From Verrucomicrobiota bacterium (GTDB taxonomy: Bacteria > Verrucomicrobiota > Verrucomicrobiia > Opitutales > Opitutaceae), in assembly GCA_016721945.1 (NCBI GenBank), contig JADKHC010000003.1, forward strand, positions 124,001 through 188,000: a stretch of DNA of 64,000 bases, written 5' to 3'. Positions 44,855 through 55,274 of the stretch are shown here, piece after piece (position 1 is the first letter of the stretch; every line of letters starts with the position of its first letter). The notes beneath the pieces are model-generated. The model saw only the letters and a list, made by a program, of their open reading frames with translations, was not told the origin of the DNA and did not search any database. Position numbers and translations under genes: made by a program.

Positions 44855-45169
44855 TCAGTTACGGGACAAAAATGAACGCCAACTGCCAAGGCCTGTGATG
44901 TCGTGAGCGCCTGTCACGGCGGCGGCTTCGCAGAGGAATCCTTGTACGGAGGAGCCATCTTCAAGCGAGACAGTACCGATGCCAAGTGGTGCTGGAATAT
45001 TGGATACAAAATGGCCGTAACCGGCGACAGGTACTGACCAAACTTCTACCTCAATCGCTGCGCCGCCATTGGTCACGCGGATGAGTCCGGGTTTCAGGGG
45101 AGTCGTGCCGGGTAGCGCGATCGAGCTAGCGAAAAGAGTCAGGTCTAAATTATTATAAATTACGGCCAT
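44855..45169 (-). CDS. stand-alone fragment of the allophanate-hydrolase C-terminal domain
   Basis: About 104 residues from ATG 45169 (the frame is open to 45220). GAAIEVEVWSVPVAGYGHF, IPAPLGIGTVSLEDGSSVQGF and LCEAAAVTGAHDITGLGSWR match the C-terminal domain of AtzF/urea-amidolyase-type allophanate hydrolases. The amidase domain is absent, and the normal start of the domain (a VVGAHLSG-like region) is missing. It may be a relic or a separate small protein of that fold. 44611-44854 upstream is empty. Confidence 0.75.
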   Translation of the reverse strand: MAVIYNNLDLTLFASSIALPGTTPLKPGLIRVTNGGAAIEVEVWSVPVAGYGHFVSNIPAPLGIGTVSLEDGSSVQGFLCEAAAVTGAHDITGLGSWRSFLSRN

Positions 45170-45340
45170 GGACGTGCCAGTTGGAATTGAACCTGAGTCG
45201 ACAAATATAATACTTACCACCTGACCCCTGTTTCAGTCTTCCCTGTTTTAGTCTCCTTTTAATTTAAAGTCCTCTGAGCAAGCGGATGGTGAGTTTAGCA
45301 AAACCAACGCCAATCACCTAAATCCGCAGTTCGGTTGTTT

Positions 45341-45398
45341 TGTAGGAGCCTGCTCGCAGGCGATGAGAAACAGAATCGCCTGCAAGCAGGCTCCTACA
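45341..45398. repeat. REP-like inverted pair, TGTAGGAGCCTGC family, copy 2
   Basis: 24-base arms (TGTAGGAGCCTGCTCGCAGG then CGAT, and their inverse ending CTCCTACA at 45398) with one mismatch and a 10-base loop. It lies between the allophanate-hydrolase fragment and the glycosidase genes. At 45317-45331 a CCTAAATCCGCAGTT motif resembles an IS1380-type end. Confidence 0.85.
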
Positions 45399-45488
45399 TC
45401 CCAAACCAAGGAGAAATATCGGAAGGCGATTCGCCGCGTCGACACTTCGCCCTTGATCAGCACTCGTGTGATAGCAGGAGCTTCGCGG

Positions 45489-48002
45489 CTATTTCTTGAG
45501 CAGGATGATCGCGTCTTTGGCGTCGAGTTCGACGGAGGGCGCATCGCTGCCGTCGTTGTAGCGTGCGGTGGATTGAACGAGGATGGCGTCGGCGATGGCG
45601 GGCTTGGGCTGAAGATTGGTGATGCGAACTTGGGCGCTGGCGGCTTTGGTGAGCGCGACGGAGGCGATGCGGTTCCATTGATCGCCGTTTCGTGTTTGGT
45701 CGAGGGTTGCGCTCGCAATGACCGAACCATTAACAATCACCTCGTAACGCACGGCGGAGCTCCAGTTGACCGCATCCGGAGCGGCGGGCCACCAGGCATC
45801 GAGCGTGTAGATGTCATCGGCACGGATGCCGAGATTCCACATGGCTGTATCCGTGGTGCTACTACTTTGATGGCAGCTTTCCCCCCATTGATGATACCAA
45901 GGGCCGAGGGCCACCCACTGGCCGCTATCGCAGGTAGTCGCAGTCCAGTTCCCAGCGGTGAAAGAGGCATCCGCATCATCGACGATATACTGATAATGCG
46001 GAGCCTGAGTCCCCGTGAAGCGTCGGTATAAACCGACTACGGGGATTGAAAGACGGTCATTCGTGGCGTTGAGGATAACGGTGCCGTTGTCAAAATCGCG
46101 ACGGAAAACATCAGGCGGGTGCCGGACCATTTTTACGTCGTCGATCCACACGGAGCCGGTTTTTTTACCGAGATTAAATGACAGCCGAGCATCGGTTGCG
46201 GTCGCGGTGGCAGTGAAAGTGACGGAAAACGACTGCCATTGGTCGGTGGCGGCGAACCAATGGTAAAGACCGTAGGAGGTCCACGGGGCTACACCTTTCT
46301 GGATGTTGACGGAGAACGGATGCGCCGTGTTGTTGGTTTTCAGCTTGAAGGTCAGGTCATAGTTCGTGTCTGCGATGAGCCCTAGATTCTTTTGGGCGAT
46401 AATGATTTTCCAGTCCACCCCCTCACCGGCGTTGGTGATATCGACGCGGCAGGAGCCGGTGCCGGAGGATGCCACGGAGGCATCCCGCTGAAACGTAGCG
46501 GCGGCCCCCGTGGAGGTGTCGAGCCCATAGATCCATGCCGGCGAAAATGCGCTCTCAAAACCGCCGTTGGTGATAGAGTCCGTGGTGGGAGTAGTCCCGA
46601 TGTTGATACGCTGGGCTGCACCGGTGGGTTGGCCCAAATTCTGGTCGAGTTCGTCGTACCACCAGTCCTGACCGTGGAGCGTGTCGCCAAGCTCATGGGC
46701 AAAGTAGCCGTCGTTCATGAGCGTGAAACCGAGCCCCCAACGCATGTAGGGGTAAAAGGTGCGTGCAAATTCCATGGTCGCTGCGGGCAGCGTGCTTTTG
46801 TAGGGTTGAAAACCATAACCATAGGCTATCTGGAATGGCGGGCCTGACTCCGTCATGACCAGGGTAGGTTTTTGCCCGAGCTCCCACCAGGAATGGTAGG
46901 CTTCCCAGGTGTTGGGAAGTGAGTAGCGCGTAATGCCTTCCTTGATGCCGGGGAGTAAGTAACCCATACTGTTGCCGTTGAAGATCGTGCCGGTTTCTTC
47001 GTTGTTGCTGTCTGAAAGGTGACCGCTGGCGTAGGCATAAGGCATGTATTTGCGCCATTCTAGCAGTTCGGCATACACGCCGGCTTTCCATGCCTTGTCG
47101 AGGGCTGCCGGGTCATCGGCCTTGCCGTCGCCATCGGCGTCCGTCTGGACGGTGTTGCCCCACATGTCCTTGGTGTACCAGGATTCCGAAGTGTAGAAGT
47201 TGTCGAAGAACATGCCGTCGTGGCAAAGGTTGCGGTCGAGGAAACGCTTGTAGGCGTATTGAGCTTGAAACGCGGCAACCTCGGGCTTGGTGAGATTCAG
47301 GCGATAGGTATCGTTCCAAACCTCAATTTTTTTCCCATTCACGTCCTTCAGCCAGTAACTGTCGGGCACGTTGGCGATATCCGAGCGTTCTACCGTGTTG
47401 ATGGAGTCGAGAAATAGAACGTTGGGGTTAAGGGCCCTCAATTGCGCGACCTGGGCTTCGGTGGCGGCGTGTGCCCCCAGCCAAAGGTCGACGCGCTTGC
47501 AATGATCGATGCCGCCATTGGTGAGTACCGCCCACCAGCCCCAGAGATTTCCTTTCTTCGGGTAGGAGGGATTTACTTTTGGCAGGACGCGGTAACGCAG
47601 GTGTAGGACCTGATCGGATACAGTGTCGCAGCGCACGTAGACCTCGTTGACGACGGAGGTGTCGGGATTCAACCCCTTGAACGTAACAGTGTGGGATCGC
47701 GTGCCCTGACCGCCATCGAAGGGTGTCATCGCAGCCCAGCCCTTATCGGAGCCGACGGAGTAGCGGCAGGAGACGTTCTGATTGGTACTAAGGGCAAAGG
47801 ATTGGCTCGTAACTCCTGCAGGCAGGAGTGTGCTGCCGGGGCTGGCGTCGTAGAACAATTCGTGAGAGGTATCGATGACCGGTGTAGTTGGTGGGGTAGG
47901 CGTGGGCGAAGTGCCCGATGAGCCTTTGTTGCCTCCTCCTCCACAACCGGCAAGTAGGGGTAAAAGCAATGCGAGGCTCAGGGCGGTGAATCGGAATGGC
48001 AT
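45489..48002 (-). CDS. lipoprotein with glycoside-hydrolase-like barrel and C-terminal carbohydrate-binding domains, copy 1
   Basis: 837 residues. Lipobox LLAGC then GGGGNKGSS (surface-lipoprotein style). A first domain (about 60-170) with STLLPAG and YVRCDTVSDQVLHLRYRVLP; a barrel (about 175-510) with GNLWGWWAVLTNGGIDHCKRVDLW, DGMFFDNFYTSE and LMNDGYFAHE...WWYDELD, typical of GHL15-type putative glycosidases. Asp and Glu pairs there are candidate catalytic acids. Then a jelly-roll-like part, and a golvesin/xanthan-lyase type binding domain (YTLDAWWPAAPDAVNWSSAV, DQTRNGDQWNRIASVAL). ATG 48002 gives the signal; ATG 48035 overlaps the upstream stop as ATGA and may also serve. Exported, probably surface-bound. 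Confidence 0.85.
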   Translation of the reverse strand: MPFRFTALSLALLLPLLAGCGGGGNKGSSGTSPTPTPPTTPVIDTSHELFYDASPGSTLLPAGVTSQSFALSTNQNVSCRYSVGSDKGWAAMTPFDGGQGTRSHTVTFKGLNPDTSVVNEVYVRCDTVSDQVLHLRYRVLPKVNPSYPKKGNLWGWWAVLTNGGIDHCKRVDLWLGAHAATEAQVAQLRALNPNVLFLDSINTVERSDIANVPDSYWLKDVNGKKIEVWNDTYRLNLTKPEVAAFQAQYAYKRFLDRNLCHDGMFFDNFYTSESWYTKDMWGNTVQTDADGDGKADDPAALDKAWKAGVYAELLEWRKYMPYAYASGHLSDSNNEETGTIFNGNSMGYLLPGIKEGITRYSLPNTWEAYHSWWELGQKPTLVMTESGPPFQIAYGYGFQPYKSTLPAATMEFARTFYPYMRWGLGFTLMNDGYFAHELGDTLHGQDWWYDELDQNLGQPTGAAQRINIGTTPTTDSITNGGFESAFSPAWIYGLDTSTGAAATFQRDASVASSGTGSCRVDITNAGEGVDWKIIIAQKNLGLIADTNYDLTFKLKTNNTAHPFSVNIQKGVAPWTSYGLYHWFAATDQWQSFSVTFTATATATDARLSFNLGKKTGSVWIDDVKMVRHPPDVFRRDFDNGTVILNATNDRLSIPVVGLYRRFTGTQAPHYQYIVDDADASFTAGNWTATTCDSGQWVALGPWYHQWGESCHQSSSTTDTAMWNLGIRADDIYTLDAWWPAAPDAVNWSSAVRYEVIVNGSVIASATLDQTRNGDQWNRIASVALTKAASAQVRITNLQPKPAIADAILVQSTARYNDGSDAPSVELDAKDAIILLKK

Positions 48003-48031
48003 GGGAGACAAAGTGGAGGAGGCGCTTTCGC

Positions 48032-50577
48032 TCATTTCTTGAGCAGGATGATCGCGTCTTTGGCGTCGAGTTCGACGGAGGGCGCGTCGGAGCCGTCGTT
48101 GTAGCGTGCGGTGGATTGGACGAGGATTGCGTCGGCGATGGCGGGCTTGGACTGAAGATTGGTGATGCGGACTTGGGCGCCGGCGGCTTTGGTGAGTGCG
48201 ACGGAGGCGATGCGGTTCCATTGATCGCCGTTTCGTGTCTGGTCGATGGTTGTGGTTGCGACGACCGAACCATTTACCATGACATCGTAACGCACGGCAC
48301 TGCTCCAGTTGGTCGCGGCTGGTGCGGCGGGCCACCAGGCGTCGAGCGTGTAGATGTCATCGGCGCGAATACCGAGAGCCCATGTCGCTGTATCCGCGGT
48401 GCTACTACTTTGATGGCAGCCGTTGCCCCAGTCATGATACCAGGGCGCTTTATCCCCCAAGCCGCTGTCGTAATTGACTGCCGTCCAATTTCCTGCGGTG
48501 AACGCGCTGTCCACGTCGTCAATCACATACAGATAGCGCGGAGCCTGCGTGCCGGTCAGGCGCTTGTACGAACCGCTTACGGGAATGGTCTGCCGAACTT
48601 CTGAGGCGTTTAGAATGACAGTGCCATTGTCGAAGTCGCGGCGGTACAGATCAGGCAGATGGGGCACGAGTTTCACGTCGTCGATCCAGACGGTACCGAC
48701 TCTCGATCCAACGTTGAGGGACAAACGCGCATCGGTTGCGGTCGCTTTGGCTAGGATAATTCCGGTGTGGGTTTGCCATGTGTTCCCCACCTTTAACGTG
48801 ATGACGTTTTCCAAATAGGCGTCGTAAGGCGCGGTTGGTTTTTGCATGCCGATGTTGATCGGATGTTCGGCGTTCGTGCTGCAGGCCCTGAAGCTGAGGT
48901 CGTAGGCGACACCTGCGGTAATGGTGAGGTTCAACTGGTTAAGAGCGACATCCCATTCCCGGATATTACCCGCTGGGTCGATGGTGATCTTGGTCACATC
49001 CACGCGGCAAGCCGTCGAGTTTGAACCGGCCGGTGCCGTCTCCAGCGTGAAGGTGGCTGCGGCTCCGCGATTCGTGTTGACTGACGCCTCCCAAGTCGGG
49101 GCCAGGCCCGACTCGAAGCCGCCGTTACGTATGGAATCCGTGGTGCCGGTAGTGCCGAGGTTGATACGTTGAAAGGCGCCCTTGGGATAACCCAGATTCA
49201 CGTCGAATTCGTCGAACCACCAATCCAGCCCGTGCCCACTGTCGCCCTGGCTGTAGTTATAGTAACCATCGTTCATTAACGTGAGGCCAAGTCCCCAGCG
49301 CATATAGGGGAAGAAATTTTTGGCAAACTCGAGTGTGGCAGCTGGCATGTTTTTGACGGGCTGCTCGCCATAACCATAACTAAGTTCAGAAGGCGGTGCA
49401 CCTTCGATCGAGACGAAGAGCGGTGCCTGACCGAAGTCCCACCAACTGTGATACGGCTCCCAAACCTTGGCCAAACTGTAGGGGCCGTAGCGACCCTCCT
49501 TCACCCAAGGTGCAACGAACCCCAAGCTATCGCCACTGAAGAATTCGGCTTCCTCGGCGATACCGTAATCTTCGAGGTGCCCGGGGGTCAACGCATATGG
49601 CATGAGCCGACGGAATTCACGCAATTCAGCGAAGACGCCTTTCCTCCAAGCGTCATCGAGCCACGCCGGGTCGTCGAGCTTGCCGTCTTCGTCTGCATCA
49701 AGCTCGATGGCATTGCCCCACTTGTCCTGCTTCATCCCAGATATCGTGGTGAAGAAATTGTCGAAGAACACGCCGTCCATGCTCAGGTTACTATCAAGTA
49801 TGCGCTTATAGGCATAGCGTGCCTGGAATATTGCAACCTCGGGCTTGGTGAGATTCAGGCGGTAAAAGCCGTTCCAGGTTTCGATGCGCCTGCCCATCGT
49901 GTCCCGCAGCCAGTAGCTGTCCGGCACGCCATTGATTTCGGTTTGATCGACGGTGCCGATCGAGTCCACGACGAATGCGTTGGGATTGAGCGCACGGAGC
50001 TGCAGGACTTGGGCCTCAGTGGCGTGGACCCCCATCCAAAGGTCAATGCGCTTAGTGTGATCGAGATTCCCATTTGGAAAAAGTTATTCAAGCCCCAGAG
50101 GTTGGACTTGCGGGGAAACGCGGGATTGTGCTCGGGCAAGATGCGATAGCGGAGATGTAGGACCTGATCGGATACGGCGTCGCAGCGCACGTAGATGTCG
50201 TTCACCACAGTGGTATTCGGATTCAGGCCACGGAACGTGACGGAGTGCGAGCGCGTGCCCTGGCCGCCGTCGAAAGGCGTCATCGCAGCCCAGCCCTTAT
50301 CGGTGCCGACGGAGTAGCGAAGGGAAGCGTTTTGGTTGGTGCTTAGGGCAAATGCCAGCGTGTTGGCGCCAGCTGGCAACAACGTGCTGCCCGGATTGGC
50401 GTCGTAGAAGAGTTCGTGCGTTAGATCGACGACTGGAGTGGTCGGTGTGGTTGGGGTTGGCGGTGGAGTGGGTGTCGTCGGTAACGTACTCGACGAGCCC
50501 TTATTGCCGCCACCACCACAACCGGCTACCGACAACGCAATAATTACAGGGAGGACCTTTAAGAATTGGGGGCGCAT
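48032..50577 (-). pseudogene. glycoside-hydrolase-like lipoprotein, copy 2, one-base frameshift
   Basis: Paralog of the gene at 45489 with the same domain order. The N-terminal part from ATG 50577 (lipobox SVAGC) reads to NNFF near 50077, then the remainder continues in another frame (PNGNLDHTKRIDLWMG, to the stop at 48032). Adding one C in the TTTTTCC run (plus-strand GGAAAAA near 50075-50081) restores one protein of about 848 residues. The stop overlaps the ATG of copy 1. It is either broken or has a sequence error. Confidence 0.8.
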
Positions 50578-50684
50578 GGAACGCAACCGATTCATCGAGC
50601 CAATGCCATAACGCTCAACTCCAATCATTCGCCTGGTCAGATTTTCACAATCAATTGAGTGTCATTCCAGTGCAACGAAACGGC

Positions 50685-53200
50685 TCATTTCTTCAGCAGG
50701 ATGATCGCGTCTTTGGCGTCGAGTTCGACGGAGGGCGCGTCGGAGCCGTCGTTGTAGCGTGCGGTAGATTGAACTAAGATGGCGTCGGCGATGGCGGGCT
50801 TGGACTGAAGATTGGTTATACGGACTTGGGCGCCGGCGGCTTTGGTGAGTGCGACGGAGGCGATGCGGTTCCATTGATCGCCGTTTCGTGTCTGGTCGAT
50901 GGTTGTGGTGGCGACAACAGAACCGTTAACGATCACATCGTAACGCACGGCACTGCTCCAGTTGGTCGCATCCGGTGCGGCGGGCCACCAGGCATCGAGC
51001 GTGTAAATGTCATCGGCGCGGATGCCGAGATCCCATGTCGCTGTATCCGTGGTGCTACTACTTTGATGACAGCCCTTGCCCCAATCGTGGAACCAAGGAC
51101 CCAAGGCTACATTCAGGCCACTGTCATAGGTCACAGAGGACCACGTTCCTGCGGTGAAGCCAGCATCGGCATCATCAATGATGTACTGATAGCGCGGAGC
51201 CTGAGCCCCGATCAGACGCCGGTAGGAGCCCGTCACGGGGATGGTCTGCGCTGAATTGGTGGCATTAAGAATCACGGTGCCATTATCGAAATCCCGCCGA
51301 AAAATATCCGCAGGATGGGGAACCATCTTCACGTCATCGATCCAGACGGTTCCAGTGGTGGATGAAACATTGAATCCTAAACGCCCGTCCGTAGCGGTTT
51401 CAGTGGCTTCAAAAGAAAGCATGACGGATTGCCATGTGGGCCCGGTTGAAGAGAGGGATCGGGAGAGGCCGTAGCTATGCCAATCAGCACTCCCTTTTTG
51501 AAGCCCCACGGAAAAACCATGAGGCGCATCGCTACGAATCTTGAAACTCAGGTCATACGCAGTGCCTTTGACAGTGGGGACGTTCATCTGAGAAATAAAG
51601 CGATGTACCAATCCTTTCCTGGTCCTGCATTGGTAATATTCACGCGGTACGAGGCCGTCCCGCTGGCGGCTTGGGTGGTGTCACGAGCAAACGTGGCGGC
51701 ATTTCCCGCAGCCGTATTCACCCAACCTGTCCAGGCTGATAGGCTCTGTTCAAAGCCGCCGTTCTGAATGTAATCCGTGGTAGGAACAGTGCCTAAATCC
51801 AGTCGCTGGAAGGCACCCAATGGATAACCCAGATTGAAATCCAGCTCGTCGTACCACCAGTCCTGACCGTGCCAGGCATCACCCAGTTCGTTGGCAAAAT
51901 AACCATCGTTCATGAGGGTTACGCCCAATCCCCAGCGCATGTAAGGATAGAATGTGCGGGCGAACTCCAAAGCTGGTGCGGGAATGACTCCCTTGGGGGA
52001 AAAGCCATAACCATAGGCAATCTGGAAGGGCGGGCCCGACTCGATCATTGTAAGGATTGGCTCTGGTCTCCCATTGGTCCACCAACTGTTGTAGTTATTA
52101 AATAGTTCGAGGAAGGAGCGGGTTCCGTCTTTACTGGCCGGTGCGGTAAACCCGATGCTGTTCCCGTTGAAGATCGCCTGCACGGCTGGCACCGTGGAAT
52201 CCATCAAGTGCCCAGACGCATAGGCGTAGGGCATGAGTTTACGCCAGGCGTGTAGTTCGGCATAGACACCGGCTTTCCAGGCCGCATCCAACACTACGGG
52301 GTCATCGGGCTGGCCATCCTCGTTTGCGTCGATCTGAACGGGATCTCCCCATACATCGGTCTTCAGCCAGGATTCAGATGTGAAGAAATTGTCGAAGAAC
52401 ACACCATCCAGGCACAGGTTTTTATCTAGAAGTCGCTGGTAGGCGAACTGCGCCTGGAAAGCCGCCACCTCTGGTTTCGTAACATTGAGCCGGTAGGCAC
52501 CGGGCCAAACCTCGATGCGTTTACCGGTCGTGTCTTTCAGCCAAAAGCTGTCAGGAATGTTCAGTTTTTCAGCATCGTTATGCTCCACTGTATTGATGGA
52601 ATCGAGAATCATAACATCGGGGTTTAAGGCGCGAAGCTGCTTAACCTGGGCTTCAGAAGGCGAAGCGCCCAGCCATAGGTCGATGCGTTTGCAATGATCG
52701 AGACCTCCGTTGGGGTAAACCAGGCCCCATCCCCAAAGGTTGCCTTTGCGCGGAAAGGTCGGATTTGGCTCGGGCAGGACGCGATAGCGGAGGTGTAGGA
52801 CCTGATCGGATACAGCATCGCAACGGATGTAGACCTCGTTGACGACGGTGGTGTCGGGATTCAGACCGCGGAACGTGACGGAGTGCGCCCGTGAGCCCTG
52901 GCCGCCATCGAAGGGAGTCATGGCCGCCCAGCCCTTGTCGGTGCCGATGGAGTAGCGGAGTGAGGCGTTTTGATTTGTGCTGAGGGAAAACGACAGCGAC
53001 GTAGCGCCAGCCGGGAGCAGGGTGCTGCCAGGAGAGGAGTCGTAGAATAAGTCGTGGGTCAGGTCGATGGTTGGGGGAACGGGTGGGGGCGTAGTGGTGG
53101 ATCCGCCCGATGAACTACCGCTGCCTTTGCCGCCACCGCCGCAGCCGGACAGAAACAGGATGAACAAGAAGATGGGAAGCTGGTGGATTCCAAAGCGCAT
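50685..53200 (-). pseudogene. glycoside-hydrolase-like lipoprotein, copy 3, one-base frameshift
   Basis: Paralog of the preceding two. ATG 53200, lipobox FLSGC then GGGGKGSGSSS. The first frame runs through the barrel (DGVFFDNFFTSE, LMNDGYFANE) to WYIALFLR and stops at 51584. The second part (about 51611 on, QMNVPTVKGTAYDLSFK) continues to 50685. One added base near 51595 joins them into a protein of about 838 residues. The last 85 residues are almost identical to copy 2. Confidence 0.8.
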
Positions 53201-53432
53201 TGGAATTGGGATTCATCGAACCAACTCATATGTGCTCAACGTAAATCCCTTGGCTTTGGCGATTTTCACAACCCTTTGAGAGTAGCCGGGCTTGCCCTTC
53301 GTTGTCGGCTGGTTTCGGGTAATGCGGTAAAGCGTTTTGTCCAACGTCCATCTATCTCCAAACCTGTTCCTGCCGATTTCGATGCAGGCGCAACCAACTG
53401 AAACCGCTTACGAATTCCCCAGCCCGCATCAC

Positions 53433-55178
53433 ATGCAACATCCGATACAAGTGTTTTTGAAATCCATTATTCGCACGATTCTACTCATTCTGTTGATTCC
53501 GCTCGCTCTCGCTTCGGGGCAGACGATCACGATCACACCAGATCGGACCAGCGCCGTTTACCAGTCAGGTGAAGTTGTTCGTTGGTCTGTCACTGTCACA
53601 GACCCGGCAAAACTCCAGAGTCCGACCTACACGATCAAAACCGGTAATGTTACCACAGTCCAATCGGGGCAGCTTTTTCTGGCGAACGGACAGGCCATGC
53701 TTTCGTCCACGATGTCGCAACCAGGCTGGCTGCTCCTAGAGATCGCTGGCAAGGATGCGTCGAATACCGCCGTGAAGGCTTATGGAGGCGCGGTGTTTTC
53801 GCCGGAGCAGATCACGGCGTCGTCGGCCTGTCCCAGTGATTTCGATTCATTTTGGGATTACGAAATCAATCTACTGAAGGCAGTGCCCATGAATCCGGTC
53901 CTGACGTCGGCAGATTCCGGAAGGACCGGGGTCGATTATGCCACGATCACACTCGACGGTATCAACGGCACGCATGTGCAAGGGCAACTGGCACGTCCGA
54001 CCAGCGGCACGAAGTTCCCCGCAATTCTCGTCGTGCAGTGGGCCGGCGTTTACAGTCTGCAGAAGAGTTGGGTGACCTCGTACGCCGGCTCCGGCTGGCT
54101 GGCGCTCAATATTCAGGCTCACGATATCACGCCTCTCGAATCTGACACCTATTATCAGAATCTCGCCAATGGCAGCCTAAAGAACTATCCTGCGATCGGA
54201 AACGAGAGCCGCGACACGAGCTATTTTCTTCGCATGTATCTCGCATGCCATCGCGCGGTGGAGTATCTGGCGGGACGACCGGATTGGAACGGCCAAACAC
54301 TCGTCGTCACAGGATCTAGCCAGGGTGGACTTCAGACGTTTGTTACTGCGGCGCTTCATCCGGCCGTCACGGCAGGGATTGCGCTCGTACCCGCCGGTTG
54401 TGATCAATCGGGCTTTGACGTCGGACGCCAGCCGGGCTGGCCGGTGTGGTACTGGGGGACGACGATGGCCAATCGCGCCAGGATCATGCAAACGGCGCAA
54501 TATTTCGACGTTGTGAACTTTGCCCATCGTATCCGGTGCCCCATGCTGATCGGTATCGGATTACTGGATACGGTCGTGCCACCGCCGGGTGTCTATGCCG
54601 CCTACAATCAACTGGTGGGCGCGCGTCAGATGGTGACGATGCCCCTCGGTGATCACAATAATCACCACGAACTATTTCCTACGCCCCAAGCCAACTGGAT
54701 AAATGACGCAAAGACGGCCCGCGCCCCCACGATCAGCACTCAGCCGCAATCGATTTCGGCCCGGAACGGAGACGATGCCACATTCTCGGTCGTCGCCGCC
54801 AACGGCCAGGCTTATGGATATCAATGGTACAAGAACGGCACGGCCGTGACCGGGGCGTTCCAGGACAGTCTTGTGCTCAAGAATGTTTCGAGCGCGGACA
54901 AAGGAAATTACTACGTCGAGATTACAAGTCCCGGCGGATCAGTCACCAGCGCATCCGCGGATCTCGCGGTTTCTGGTTCCTCGTCATCGAGTAGCAGTTC
55001 GTCGAGTGGCAGCTCTTCAAGTTCGTCCAGCTCCTCGTCGTCAAGCTCCAGCAGTTCGGGAGCCCCGAGTCCGGCAGGCGGAGGCTCGGGCGGTGGAGGA
55101 GCGCCTAGCGCTTGGTTCGTCTTTGCGACGTTAGCACTTTTCGCGGTTGGTCGGAGACGGTTCTTGTGCGCGGTGTGA
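53433..55178 (+). CDS. secreted CE7 acetyl-xylan-esterase-like protein with Ig-like domain and C-terminal sorting tail
   Basis: 581 residues. A signal (RTILLILLIPLALASGQ) is followed by a beta-rich domain (about 30-130), then an alpha/beta hydrolase with VQGQLARP (RGQ-like), VVTGSSQGGLQTF (nucleophile Ser), GLLDTVVPP (Asp) and GDHNNHHE (His), the CE7 pattern. An Ig-like domain (about 455-535) precedes a Ser-rich run (54976-55060) and a tail GGGGAPSAWFVFATLALFAV-GRRRF, a Gly-hydrophobic-Arg sorting signal. It removes acetyl groups from polysaccharide, presumably alongside the lipoprotein glycosidases. ATG 53433 is preferred to the TTG at 53337. Confidence 0.87.
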   Translation: MQHPIQVFLKSIIRTILLILLIPLALASGQTITITPDRTSAVYQSGEVVRWSVTVTDPAKLQSPTYTIKTGNVTTVQSGQLFLANGQAMLSSTMSQPGWLLLEIAGKDASNTAVKAYGGAVFSPEQITASSACPSDFDSFWDYEINLLKAVPMNPVLTSADSGRTGVDYATITLDGINGTHVQGQLARPTSGTKFPAILVVQWAGVYSLQKSWVTSYAGSGWLALNIQAHDITPLESDTYYQNLANGSLKNYPAIGNESRDTSYFLRMYLACHRAVEYLAGRPDWNGQTLVVTGSSQGGLQTFVTAALHPAVTAGIALVPAGCDQSGFDVGRQPGWPVWYWGTTMANRARIMQTAQYFDVVNFAHRIRCPMLIGIGLLDTVVPPPGVYAAYNQLVGARQMVTMPLGDHNNHHELFPTPQANWINDAKTARAPTISTQPQSISARNGDDATFSVVAANGQAYGYQWYKNGTAVTGAFQDSLVLKNVSSADKGNYYVEITSPGGSVTSASADLAVSGSSSSSSSSSSGSSSSSSSSSSSSSSSSGAPSPAGGGSGGGGAPSAWFVFATLALFAVGRRRFLCAV

Positions 55179-55213
55179 GGGTCGCCGTTAGCAGGGTCGG
55201 GCGCGCATGAAAA

Positions 55214-55238
55214 GCCCTGCGTTAAGTGAACGCAGGGC
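55214..55238. terminator. bidirectional terminator between esterase and ffh
   Basis: Perfect 10-base arms GCCCTGCGTT and AACGCAGGGC around AAGTG. A TTTTC run follows on the minus strand, which ends ffh; the plus strand lacks a T-run. Confidence 0.75.
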
Positions 55239-55274
55239 GCGAGAACGAGAAAGATAAAGACGAAAGAGTGCGGA

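Noticed and set aside
48003..48335. N-terminal extension of glycosidase-like copy 1
   Set aside because: It is an antisense-like, Arg/His-rich translation of the 3' end of copy 2; the lipoprotein signal begins at 48002 or 48035.
54976..55060. Ser-codon run as a phase-variable tract
   Set aside because: The serine codons are mixed (TCG, AGC, AGT, TCA), so no simple DNA repeat is present to slip.
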